Source: Bacteroidaceae bacterium (lineage in GTDB: Bacteria; Bacteroidota; Bacteroidia; Bacteroidales; Bacteroidaceae). From it: DNA of 64,000 nt. Shown here piece after piece: positions 37,193-44,180 of the stretch. Position 1 is the first letter of the stretch, and the number at the start of each line of letters is the position of its first letter. The stretch covers positions 113,930 through 177,929 of the forward strand of contig JAKSJD010000006.1 in assembly GCA_024398435.1 (NCBI GenBank), in the 5' to 3' direction. The notes below the pieces were generated by a model. The model was not told where the DNA came from, searched no databases, and was given only the letters and a program-made list of their open reading frames with translations. Both the position numbers and the translations under genes were made by a program.

Positions 37193-37220
37193 CAAAAAAG
37201 GGGAGATATCAAATCTCCCC
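37193..37220 (-). terminator. Terminator of tRNA-Lys
   Basis: On the minus strand GGGGAGAT/ATCTCCCC (37213-37220 with 37200-37207) is followed by a T run. It lies 5 bp after the tRNA and 8 bp before the SprT-like ATG, so readthrough would be needed to express that gene from this promoter. Confidence 0.85.
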
Positions 37221-37224
37221 ATCG

Positions 37225-37297
37225 TGACCCGCTTGGGGCTCGAACCCAAGACCCCCACATTAAAAGTGTGATGCTCTACCTACTGAGCTAGCGAGTC
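37225..37297 (-). tRNA. tRNA-Lys (TTT)
   Basis: Minus-strand cloverleaf: acceptor GACTCGC/GCGGGTC with a wobble or mismatch near the inner end, D arm GCTC/GAGC, anticodon loop CTTTTAA (TTT), T arm TTGGG/CCCAA. Discriminator A at 37225; CCA not encoded. Confidence 0.95.
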
Positions 37298-37363
37298 TAA
37301 CCTTTTAAGCTTGCGAGAGTGGAGTTGCATGGGTTTTAATCCGTGCTTTCTCGTAAGCGGGTG

Positions 37364-37371
37364 CAAAGATA
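37364..37371 (-). promoter_or_regulatory. -7 box of tRNA-Lys
   Basis: TATCTTTG on the minus strand, about 66 bp upstream of the tRNA 5' end. Followed by GCACCCGC as at other stable-RNA promoters. Confidence 0.7.
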
Positions 37372-37496
37372 GTTAGTTTTTTTGGAATGACAATGCTTTT
37401 TCCGAAAAAAACTGAATATACGTGCTACAATTGTGGAATTAGACACCTAAATACCTGCTGCAAAAGTCACATAAACGAATTTTTGAGGTGTAAATG

Positions 37497-37628
37497 CTAC
37501 TTTCGGATGGTTGTGCCTACTCCGCCTTGTATGTACATTCCATCGGTGAATGAGCCTTTGGATGTAGTACACGAGGCAAGCAGCATGGCCACAACGACGA
37601 ATAGGACTATGAAAACGGTTCGAATCAT
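37497..37628 (-). CDS. 43-residue lipoprotein
   Basis: A short gene read directly from the minus strand: MIRTVFIVLFVVVAMLLASC, with lipobox cysteine at residue 20, then a 23-residue mature part rich in Gly/Thr (TTSKGSFTDGMYIQGGVG) and a basic end. An in-frame ATG at 37658 would add ten residues. The mature part is tiny, like entericidin-type lipoproteins; function unknown. No TAnnTTTG box is visible; the GGAC hairpin array lies 65 bp upstream. The overlapping plus-strand open frame at 37387-37749 is rejected. Confidence 0.6.
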   Translation of the reverse strand: MIRTVFIVLFVVVAMLLASCTTSKGSFTDGMYIQGGVGTTIRK

Positions 37629-37692
37629 CGATTTTCTTCTATTTTCAGCTATATTCATATTGTCTTATGAATCAATTGGTTACGTTATCACA

Positions 37693-37811
37693 TTTATCCT
37701 TCCTATCGAGGACGCTTGTCCTCTATATGGGAGGACGGTTGTCCTTTGATGGCGGGACATTCGTCCTTTAATGGAGGGACACTTGTCCTTTGGCGAAAGG
37801 ACAGACGAAAC
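37693..37811 (+). repeat. GGAC/GTCC hairpin array, copy 1
   Basis: Five GGAC boxes start at 37710, 37733, 37755, 37777 and 37799 (intervals 23, 22, 22, 22 bp). The first four are each followed after 4 bp by GTCC, giving four small hairpins with loops GCTT, GGTT, ATTC and ACTT. The array starts with TTTATCCTTC and ends GGACAGACGAAAC; copy 2 is at 56812-56940 with the same intervals. Confidence 0.9.
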
Positions 37812-37826
37812 ATATGGTTTCGTTGG

Positions 37827-38264
37827 TTATTTTTTCCACTCTATATGGTTTGTATAGCCATCAAACTCGAATGGCGTTTCCACTCCTGCCTTCGCGAGGA
37901 ACTGGCGTATGATGGTTTGCTCGCTTGGCGAGACGAGTATTTTTCCCTTACATCTGTCGAAAAATGGATTCCTTCCAAAGTGGGAGATTCCGAGAGCTCG
38001 GAAATAGTTGTATTGCGGAGGGAGCATTTTAGGCTTGAAACTCTTGAACCCGCGTGCAAAGCGTTGTGGCTCGGAAGAGCGGTAATACCGACACCATTCG
38101 TTTGCTGATGCTTTCGCAGGATTAAGGGTTGCGACACTTTCCACTCTGGCTGGAAGCTGATGCCATGCGATATTTCTAAGGCATGTGGAAGCCATAGGGC
38201 ATTCGTCTTTCGTGCAATGAATGTAGCCGAAAGGCACTTCTGAATATTTTATTGATGTGTCCAT
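37827..38264 (-). CDS. DUF6078-like protein of unknown function
   Basis: 145 residues, no signal peptide. The N-terminal part holds three cysteines (YIHCTKDECPMASTCLRN) that could bind a metal or Fe-S cluster, followed by a basic region (YYRSSEPQRFARGFKSF) and KGKILVSPSEQTIIRQFL. It resembles small Bacteroidales proteins grouped as DUF6078; assignment from memory, moderate. No promoter box recognised. Confidence 0.65.
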   Translation of the reverse strand: MDTSIKYSEVPFGYIHCTKDECPMASTCLRNIAWHQLPARVESVATLNPAKASANEWCRYYRSSEPQRFARGFKSFKPKMLPPQYNYFRALGISHFGRNPFFDRCKGKILVSPSEQTIIRQFLAKAGVETPFEFDGYTNHIEWKK

Positions 38265-38298
38265 AGGATATAATGATTGATAAAGTTGGGATATTAGC

Positions 38299-38853
38299 TT
38301 AATTCAAATGTTTCTTGATGACGGCTGGATTGCCGGCTACAACCACATCATCGGGAACGTCTTTCACGACTACACTTCCTGCGGCCACGATGCTTCGGCT
38401 GCCAATGTTCACTCCCGGACAAACCGTAACGTTGCCTCCGAGCCATGTGTCGTCGCCTATAGTGATTGACCGACCCGTTTCCACAGTCTTCCTTCGTTCG
38501 ATTGGGTCGTGAGGATGGTCGGGTGTGAGGAGGAAACATCCAGGGCCTATCTGGACATTACGCCCTATCTTGATACCACCTCCATCGAGGAAATTGCCTC
38601 CGAAATTGATAACACACCCCTCGCCTATTTCGATTCTATCCCCGTGGTCGCAATGGAAAGGAGGAATCACAAGTGCAGATGGATGGGCATGAGGAAGGAG
38701 TTCGAGCTTGCATCGATGGAGTTCGTCCATATCCCAAGCCCCACACTGATTGAACTTTCGCATGGCATTGTGGGCACGGAGAATGTGTTGCTGCACTTCG
38801 GGGTCGGTATAGTCGTACTGCTGATTAGCCAGCATTTTCTCGTATTCTTTCAT
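38299..38853 (-). CDS. Maltose/galactoside O-acetyltransferase family enzyme
   Basis: 184 residues of the left-handed beta-helix acetyltransferase family (Maa/LacA/NodL-type), which moves acetyl from acetyl-CoA to a sugar hydroxyl. It has an N-terminal MAT segment with YEKMLANQQYDYTDPEV. Hexapeptide coils follow (IEIGEGCVINFGG, IKIGRNVQIGPGCFLLTPDH with the catalytic His, ITIGDDTWLGGNVTVCPGV, IVAAGSVVVKDVP). The gene starts 7 bp after the secreted-protein gene, which shares its promoter at 39519. Real acceptor unknown; these enzymes are often detoxifying. Confidence 0.88.
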   Translation of the reverse strand: MKEYEKMLANQQYDYTDPEVQQHILRAHNAMRKFNQCGAWDMDELHRCKLELLPHAHPSALVIPPFHCDHGDRIEIGEGCVINFGGNFLDGGGIKIGRNVQIGPGCFLLTPDHPHDPIERRKTVETGRSITIGDDTWLGGNVTVCPGVNIGSRSIVAAGSVVVKDVPDDVVVAGNPAVIKKHLN

Positions 38854-38860
38854 ATTGTTG

Positions 38861-39493
38861 TCATTTTATATAGGGTTCGACATATTTGTTGTAAACGTCT
38901 GTTCGGATGATTCGATAGTGAGGATGATAGGCAGCATTGTATTGCTGGCTATGGTGCGACGCATATTGTCCCGACTTAAGCAAGCGCTTGATTTCGCGGG
39001 CATCCTTCTTCTGATTGGGCAGACGGAGGTTCATCCTCTTTATTACTTTATATATAATGTGCCACTCTTTCTTCCAATCGTCGAGAGCCATTGGGGTGTA
39101 GTCCTTCGCACTCATGAGAAAAGCACTCAAAAACTGTTCAAACGTGAGTTTGCCCTTGCTCACCACCGAAAGACTGACCCGCTGAAACTGGCCATCGATG
39201 CCTGTTGGTTCGCTGTCGTCGCAAAGTGACTCATCGGCCGATTTCAGTTCTTCACGAAGATATTCTGCGGCACTGGCCGAATCGTTCATCAAATGTCCAA
39301 GCCCGAAACGATTTTGGAAACAGGTCTTGTACAAGTCCTTCAACGTGGACTCGGGATAACGATTCATCTGCCAACTAATAGCCTCACGCACTATTTCCTT
39401 CGTTGGTTCGGAGTGAATCTGCTGAGCATTCATGACCACCGAAACAGTCAGAAGAAGGAGAGGAAGAATGTATTTTGCTGAAAATCTATACAT
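38861..39493 (-). CDS. Secreted protein of unknown function
   Basis: 210 residues with a signal peptide ending near VVMNAQ. The mature part is mixed-charge and probably helical, with REAISWQMNRYPESTLKDLY, CFQNRFGLGHLMND and a tyrosine/histidine-rich end (YASHHSQQYNAAYHPHY). I do not recognise the family. First gene of a two-gene unit with the acetyltransferase; its -7 box is at 39519-39526. Confidence 0.65.
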   Translation of the reverse strand: MYRFSAKYILPLLLLTVSVVMNAQQIHSEPTKEIVREAISWQMNRYPESTLKDLYKTCFQNRFGLGHLMNDSASAAEYLREELKSADESLCDDSEPTGIDGQFQRVSLSVVSKGKLTFEQFLSAFLMSAKDYTPMALDDWKKEWHIIYKVIKRMNLRLPNQKKDAREIKRLLKSGQYASHHSQQYNAAYHPHYRIIRTDVYNKYVEPYIK

Positions 39494-39518
39494 GATATCA
39501 AGTTTGTTTATTTATCTG

Positions 39519-39617
39519 CAAAGTTACAAAAAACAACGATTCAAGGCACAATAACTACAACTTTTATATTTTTTTAACGTATATTATGCCAACTTGACGG
39601 CATTTTTACTATCTTTG
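39519..39617. promoter_or_regulatory. Divergent promoter pair, 83-bp spacer, no heptads
   Basis: CAAAGTTA (39519-39526, minus-strand TAACTTTG) and TATCTTTG (39610-39617, plus strand for the DAHP synthase operon) are 83 bp apart, one base short of the four 84-bp cassettes. The spacer shows no 7-bp repetition. Either a decayed member or an independent pair. Confidence 0.65.
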
Positions 39618-39685
39618 CATCTCAAACTAACAAAACAACACTCGATAAAACAATTTCGGAATCAAGAAAATAATACATTAGAACT

Positions 39686-40696
39686 ATGATAGCAGTATTG
39701 AAAAACGGTGTTACCGAAGCTCAGAAAAACAACCTCATCGACTGGTTGAAATCGCTCGGACTCGGTGTACACGTATCGGAGGGACAATATCAAACCGTTC
39801 TCGGACTCATCGGCGACACAAGCAAGGTGGACATCGACTTGCTCAACGGACTCGATATCATCGACAATGTGACTCGCATCAGTGAGCCTTTCAAGTGTGC
39901 CAACCGTAGATTCCACCCTCAGGACACAATTGTAGAGGTAGGTCTCGGAAGCAACAAAGTGAAGATTGGCGGCGGCAACTTCGCCATCATTGCAGGTCCT
40001 TGTTCGGTAGAATCAGAAGAACAAATCATCGAAGTGGCAAAGGCTGTGAAGCAATCGGGCGCTACACTGCTCCGCGGAGGTGCTTTCAAGCCTCGCACAT
40101 CTCCATACGACTTCCAGGGACTTCATGGAGAAGGACTCAAACTCTTGCGCAAGGCAAGGGAAGCTACCGGTCTCCCAATCGTCACAGAAATCATGAGTGC
40201 TGCCCACCTCGACCTCTTCGAAGATGTTGACCTCATTCAGGTTGGAGCACGAAACATGCAGAACTTCGAACTCCTGAAGGAACTCGGCCGTCTCCGCCGC
40301 CCTATCCTTCTGAAGCGAGGACTTGCAAACACATTGAAGGAACTCCTCATGAGTGCCGAATACATAATGTCGGAAGGTAACGAAAACGTCATCCTCTGCG
40401 AACGTGGTATCCGCAGTTTCGACACTTACACCCGCAATGTGCTCGACCTCTCAGCCGTACCTATGCTGAAGGAACTTTCACACCTTCCTATCATTGTCGA
40501 CCCAAGTCACGCCACAGGAAAGTCGCGTCTCGTAAAGCCAATGTCAATGGCAGCAACGGCTTCAGGTGCCGACGGACTTATCATCGAAGTTCACAACGAC
40601 CCAATCCATGCCCTTTGCGACGGAGCACAATCATTGACTCCTGAACAATTCGACGAAGTGGCTAAAAAAGTATTCACTATAAGAGAAATTCTATGA
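39686..40696 (+). CDS. 3-deoxy-7-phosphoheptulonate synthase (DAHP synthase)
   Basis: 336 residues, the first enzyme of the shikimate pathway: erythrose 4-phosphate + PEP to DAHP. An N-terminal ferredoxin-like regulatory domain (about 1-75) precedes the KDO8P/DAHP synthase barrel. The barrel has IIAGPCSVESEEQI, LLRGGAFKPRTSPYDFQG, VGARNMQNFELL, PILLKRGLANTLKE and IIVDPSHATGKS, carrying the PEP, metal and phosphate residues. This is the AroA-beta type found in Bacillus and Thermotoga. The next gene, tyrA, overlaps by 4 bp, so the pathway toward tyrosine is cotranscribed. Confidence 0.94.
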   Translation: MIAVLKNGVTEAQKNNLIDWLKSLGLGVHVSEGQYQTVLGLIGDTSKVDIDLLNGLDIIDNVTRISEPFKCANRRFHPQDTIVEVGLGSNKVKIGGGNFAIIAGPCSVESEEQIIEVAKAVKQSGATLLRGGAFKPRTSPYDFQGLHGEGLKLLRKAREATGLPIVTEIMSAAHLDLFEDVDLIQVGARNMQNFELLKELGRLRRPILLKRGLANTLKELLMSAEYIMSEGNENVILCERGIRSFDTYTRNVLDLSAVPMLKELSHLPIIVDPSHATGKSRLVKPMSMAATASGADGLIIEVHNDPIHALCDGAQSLTPEQFDEVAKKVFTIREIL

Positions 40697-41520
40697 TAGT
40701 AGGAGTAGTCGGATTAGGACTTATTGGCGGTTCCATAGCCAAGGCATACAAGGAAGCAGGAGAAACGGTGTATGGTTACGACATCAACGAAACTATCACC
40801 AACTTTGCCATGCTTTCAGGTGATATCAACGGCAAACTCGACGACAAGACCATCGGAAAGTGCCAAATCATCCATATCGCCACATATCCAGAGGCTGCAA
40901 TCAACTACATGACGGACCATGCAAGCCAGTTTGGAAAGGACTGTATCGTGATGGACGACTGCGGTACAAAACGAAAGGTTTGCACTGCAGGCTTTGACCT
41001 TGCCAAGCAGTATGGATTCACCTATGTAGGAGCCCATCCAATGGCAGGAACAAAGTTCTCGGGCTACAAATATTCAAGGGCTTCGATGTTCAATGGAGCT
41101 CCTATGATTATCGTTCCGCCTACATTCGACGACATCAACCTATACGACCGACTCAAGCAATTGCTTGCCCCACTCCAACTGAAGAACCTTGTGTTCACTA
41201 CAGCCGACGACCACGACCAGATGATTGCCTTCACTTCACAGTTGGCCCATGTCGTATCAAACGCATACGTTAAGAGCCCTTCGGCTCAAAGACAAAAGGG
41301 CTACAGTGCAGGAAGTTTCCGCGACCTCACACGAGTTGCATGGCTTAACGAACAGATGTGGACCGAACTCTTCCTCGAAAATAAGGACAACCTCATCAGC
41401 GAGATAACCACCATCATCGACAACCTCAGCCAATATCGTGATGCTATGCAGAATGATGATGCCGAAACTCTTCGCCAGCTTCTTCGCGACGGACGTATCG
41501 CAAAGGAACAATGCGGGTAG
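40693..41520 (+). CDS. tyrA: Prephenate dehydrogenase
   Basis: 275 residues. Oxidative decarboxylation of prephenate to 4-hydroxyphenylpyruvate, the tyrosine branch. Rossmann start GVVGLGLIGGSIAKAY with acidic YDIN for NAD; VMDDCGTKR; the active-site GAHPMAGTKFSGY; and SQLAHVVSNAYVKSP. The C-terminal helical dimerisation domain is of the short type, without an ACT domain. The start overlaps the DAHP synthase stop (ATGA). Stop-adjacent heptads follow. Confidence 0.93.
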   Translation: MIVGVVGLGLIGGSIAKAYKEAGETVYGYDINETITNFAMLSGDINGKLDDKTIGKCQIIHIATYPEAAINYMTDHASQFGKDCIVMDDCGTKRKVCTAGFDLAKQYGFTYVGAHPMAGTKFSGYKYSRASMFNGAPMIIVPPTFDDINLYDRLKQLLAPLQLKNLVFTTADDHDQMIAFTSQLAHVVSNAYVKSPSAQRQKGYSAGSFRDLTRVAWLNEQMWTELFLENKDNLISEITTIIDNLSQYRDAMQNDDAETLRQLLRDGRIAKEQCG

Positions 41521-41527
41521 TGTGGTT

Positions 41528-41548
41528 TTAGAGGTTAGAGATTAGAGA
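41528..41548 (+). repeat. Stop-adjacent heptad array after tyrA
   Basis: Three 7-bp units (TTAGAGG, TTAGAGA, TTAGAGA) beginning 8 bp after the tyrA stop. Confidence 0.7.
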
Positions 41549-41591
41549 AAAGCAGAATATATTCTGAAACAAAAGAGATAAGAATCAAAGA

Positions 41592-42497
41592 ATGGCAGAC
41601 GAATTAAACAAAGGGTCACTCCGTCAGAAGATTGATGAAGTAGACCGTCAGATATTCGACCTTCTGAAAACCCGTATGGGAATCGTCAGAGGTGTGGCCG
41701 AAGTAAAGAAGGCCCAGGGTCTTCCTACAAATGACCGCAAGAGAGAAAGAGAGATTCTCACACGTGTGACCGACTCTCTCGGTGATGATTTGGGCGAATA
41801 TGGAAGAGCCATCTATCGCACAATGTTTGATGTAAGCAAACTCTATGAGGCCCAACTCGTATGCGATGAATATCCTCTCTATCAGAATATCCAGAAGATG
41901 ATAGGTCAGAAGCCTCAGCCATTCCCTCGCTGTGCCACAGTAGCACTGCTTGGAGGCGAGAATTCTTTTGCCACAGCTGCTGCAGAACGACTCTTCGAAG
42001 TGCCCAACATCATGCAGATGCAGAACGGTGAAGGTATATTCAAGGCTGTAAGTCAAGGTCTTTGCAAATACGGAATCGTACAGATAGAAGACTCTACAGA
42101 AGGTACCGCAGGCAAGACTTATGACCAACTGTCAGCCTATGGCCTCAGCATCATACGAAGTGTCAGAGTAAAGATTGACGAACGCGGCAACTACAACCGA
42201 TTCATCTGCATCAGTAAGGAAGGCATGATTTATCCAGGAGCCGACCGAACCACCGTAATGATGGTAATCCAAAACAAACCAGGAAGTCTTTTCAGCGTTC
42301 TTTCCAAGTTCAACGTGATCGGAGCCAACCTTATTCGCCTTGAAAGCCGACCATTGGAAAGCCGCGACTTTGAAATAGGTTTCTATTTCGATATCGAAGC
42401 CTCTATCTACGACAACAAGTTCACGAGCCTGCTCTGCGAACTGCAAGACATGAGCGAGGAATTCCACTATTACGGCACTTACACTGAAATAATTTAG
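41592..42497 (+). CDS. Chorismate mutase - shortened prephenate dehydratase-like - ACT fusion
   Basis: 301 residues. Residues about 1-90 are a type II chorismate mutase (LRQKIDEVDRQIFDLLKTRM, VAEVKKAQGLP, REREIL). Residues about 217-295 are an ACT domain with the phenylalanine-binding LIRLESRP. Between them lies only about 100 residues resembling prephenate dehydratase (VALLGGENSFATAAAERLF, YGIVQIEDSTEGT, NYNRFICISKEG). A normal dehydratase is about 180 residues and has a Thr-Arg-Phe motif, where this reads Asn-Arg-Phe. The missing part corresponds to one lobe of the periplasmic-binding-like fold. Mutase activity is likely; dehydratase activity is doubtful. Placed in the aromatic operon behind tyrA. 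Confidence 0.82.
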   Translation: MADELNKGSLRQKIDEVDRQIFDLLKTRMGIVRGVAEVKKAQGLPTNDRKREREILTRVTDSLGDDLGEYGRAIYRTMFDVSKLYEAQLVCDEYPLYQNIQKMIGQKPQPFPRCATVALLGGENSFATAAAERLFEVPNIMQMQNGEGIFKAVSQGLCKYGIVQIEDSTEGTAGKTYDQLSAYGLSIIRSVRVKIDERGNYNRFICISKEGMIYPGADRTTVMMVIQNKPGSLFSVLSKFNVIGANLIRLESRPLESRDFEIGFYFDIEASIYDNKFTSLLCELQDMSEEFHYYGTYTEII

Positions 42498-42554
42498 AAT
42501 TTTCATACCCGAAACGAAATAAATTCCTAAAAATATCAACAAACCAACATTCGG

Positions 42555-42590
42555 CCCTCTCCTTCTCTTTGAGAATGGAGAGGGTTTTCT
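42555..42590 (+). terminator. Terminator of the aromatic operon
   Basis: Perfect 8-bp stem CCCTCTCC/GGAGAGGG (42555-42562 with 42577-42584) followed by TTTTCTT. Confidence 0.88.
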
Positions 42591-42663
42591 TGTATCGTTT
42601 TTACTAATATATTCTATTGATAAAAAGATGAAACAAAATGTTTTCCACTATAAATATTATAAA

Positions 42664-42671
42664 TACCTTTG
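42664..42671 (+). promoter_or_regulatory. -7 box of the ferritin gene
   Basis: TACCTTTG followed by GCAGCGC, about 60 bp before the ferritin ATG. Confidence 0.65.
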
Positions 42672-42732
42672 CAGCGCAAAACCGGTTTGCAAGCATAAAC
42701 TATTCACAACATCAAACACAGAAAACTGAATT

Positions 42733-43245
42733 ATGATTACTAAAAAACTTCAAGACGCAATCAACGAACAGATCAATGCCGAACTTTGGTCGGCTTATCT
42801 TTACCTATCTATGAGCATGGATGCAGAAGCCAAGGGACTGAAAGGTGTGGCCAACTGGATGTATGTACAATGGCTCGAAGAACAAGACCATGCACGCATC
42901 CTCTCCGAATACCTCAACTCTCAGAATGCCCACGTTCAACTGAAACCAATCGCAAAAGTGCAGACCATGTGGAAAGACATCGACGAAATGTTTCGCGACA
43001 CGCTTCGCCACGAGCAAGAAGTTACGAAGAGCATTCACGAGCTCACTATCCTGGCATGGCACGAAAAGGACCTTCCTACAATCAGCCGACTCCAATGGTT
43101 CATCGACGAACAAGTAGAAGAAGAAAACTCTGCACAGGATATAATCGACGATATCGAACAAGTTGGCTCAGATGGGATTGGACTCTATCTTCTCGACACA
43201 CAATTGGCCGAACGCAGCTACCACAAGGCAGATGCCCTGCAATAA
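42733..43245 (+). CDS. Bacterial ferritin
   Basis: 170-residue non-haem ferritin of the FtnA type, forming 24-mer cages that oxidise and store iron in the cytoplasm. The ferroxidase residues are visible: Glu in INAELWSAYLYLSM, EEQDHARIL with Glu and His, HEQEVTKSIHEL, and WFIDEQVEEENSAQDI. Full length. The superoxide reductase gene follows at 120 bp without a recognisable box or terminator between, so the two may share a transcript under iron or oxygen stress. Confidence 0.93.
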   Translation: MITKKLQDAINEQINAELWSAYLYLSMSMDAEAKGLKGVANWMYVQWLEEQDHARILSEYLNSQNAHVQLKPIAKVQTMWKDIDEMFRDTLRHEQEVTKSIHELTILAWHEKDLPTISRLQWFIDEQVEEENSAQDIIDDIEQVGSDGIGLYLLDTQLAERSYHKADALQ

Positions 43246-43253
43246 AACAAAAA

Positions 43254-43326
43254 GCCTAGATTAATTAGAATCTCTAGAGAACCTAGAAAGCCTAGAGGAC
43301 CTAGAAAGCCTAGAATCTCTAGAAAC
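43254..43326 (+). repeat. Stop-adjacent CCTAGA word array after ferritin
   Basis: Begins 9 bp after the ferritin stop. It repeats CCTAGAAAG, CCTAGAGGA and TCTAGAA-type words at about 9-10-bp steps. The same word recurs at 45127-45175. Confidence 0.75.
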
Positions 43327-43364
43327 AAACAAAAATACTAACAACACTAAAACACAAACTCACT

Positions 43365-43997
43365 ATGGCAACAAAATTCTATCACTGCCCTATTTGCGGC
43401 AACGTAATCACAAAAATCGTAGACAGCAACGTCATTCCACATTGCTGCGGACAAGAAATGGAAGAACTGACTCCACATGCCGACGACAGCAACTTCAACG
43501 AAAAGCATGTGCCAGTAGTATGCAACACAGAAAACGGTATGGTACGCATCAGCATTGGTGCCACTCCTCACCCTATGACACCCGAACACCACATCCAATT
43601 CATCTATTTAGAATATAAGGACAAAGCCGGACACTGCGGTGGCCAGTTTATCCGCCTTACAGCCGATGATGCTCCTGAATGCGATGTATGCACATGCATG
43701 GTAGATGTAGAGACAATCTACGAATACTGCAACATCCACGGCTTATGGATGAAACGATGCGAAGACCTCAAATCCACTTGCTGTTGCACAAACCATCATG
43801 ATGAAGACTGCAATAAAAACGATGACGACAAATGCAAGTATCACGATGACGACAGCAAAGACCACGGCAAATGCAAGGACAGCAACAAGGGAGCAGGACA
43901 CGAAAGCAATTGGGACGCATCTTCCCACACGTCCCCTAACGATGACAAGCACCACACTACGACTAATCCACAGGAGGAATATTACTCCTGCGACTAA
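43365..43997 (+). CDS. Superoxide reductase (desulfoferrodoxin) with Cys/His/Asp-rich tail
   Basis: 210 residues. Residues 1-129 are a complete desulfoferrodoxin. The N-terminal Fe(Cys)4 site uses C8, C11, C27 and C28; the catalytic Fe(His)4Cys site is in EKHVPVV (H48), H69, H75/H76, and CNIH (C122, H125). It reduces superoxide to peroxide in anaerobes. Residues about 131-210 are an unusual hydrophilic extension with eight Cys, eight His and many Asp/Lys (RCEDLKSTCCCTNHHDEDC at its start, EEYYSCD at its end), not part of the usual 125-130-residue enzyme. It looks like a metal-binding tail. The frame is uninterrupted and a strong terminator follows. Confidence 0.88.
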   Translation: MATKFYHCPICGNVITKIVDSNVIPHCCGQEMEELTPHADDSNFNEKHVPVVCNTENGMVRISIGATPHPMTPEHHIQFIYLEYKDKAGHCGGQFIRLTADDAPECDVCTCMVDVETIYEYCNIHGLWMKRCEDLKSTCCCTNHHDEDCNKNDDDKCKYHDDDSKDHGKCKDSNKGAGHESNWDASSHTSPNDDKHHTTTNPQEEYYSCD

Positions 43998-44019
43998 ATA
44001 TATTTCGTTGTGTATTTCG

Positions 44020-44055
44020 GAGATGCCCCTCAAAACAAGGGGCATTTCCTCTTTT
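44020..44055 (+). terminator. Terminator of the superoxide reductase gene
   Basis: 8-bp stem ATGCCCCT/AGGGGCAT (44023-44030 with 44038-44045) followed by TTCCTCTTTTA. Confidence 0.8.
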
Positions 44056-44123
44056 ATATCGTTAAAAAAGACTATTTTCGATAATAATAATAGTTACTAT
44101 TAGAATAATCGATAGCAAAATAG

Positions 44124-44154
44124 TTTGGCGATTAGAAAAATATTCATATCTTTG
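44124..44154 (+). promoter_or_regulatory. Promoter of the LysR-type regulator
   Basis: -33 TTTG at 44124-44127 and -7 TATCTTTG at 44147-44154, 19 bp apart: a canonical Bacteroidetes promoter without heptads. Confidence 0.75.
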
Positions 44155-44180
44155 CAGCGCAATCCTAAAATCATACGGTC

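Noticed and set aside
37387-37749. 120-codon plus-strand open frame
   Set aside because: Composition is not protein-like and it runs into the GGAC hairpin array; the opposite strand carries a convincing lipoprotein gene.
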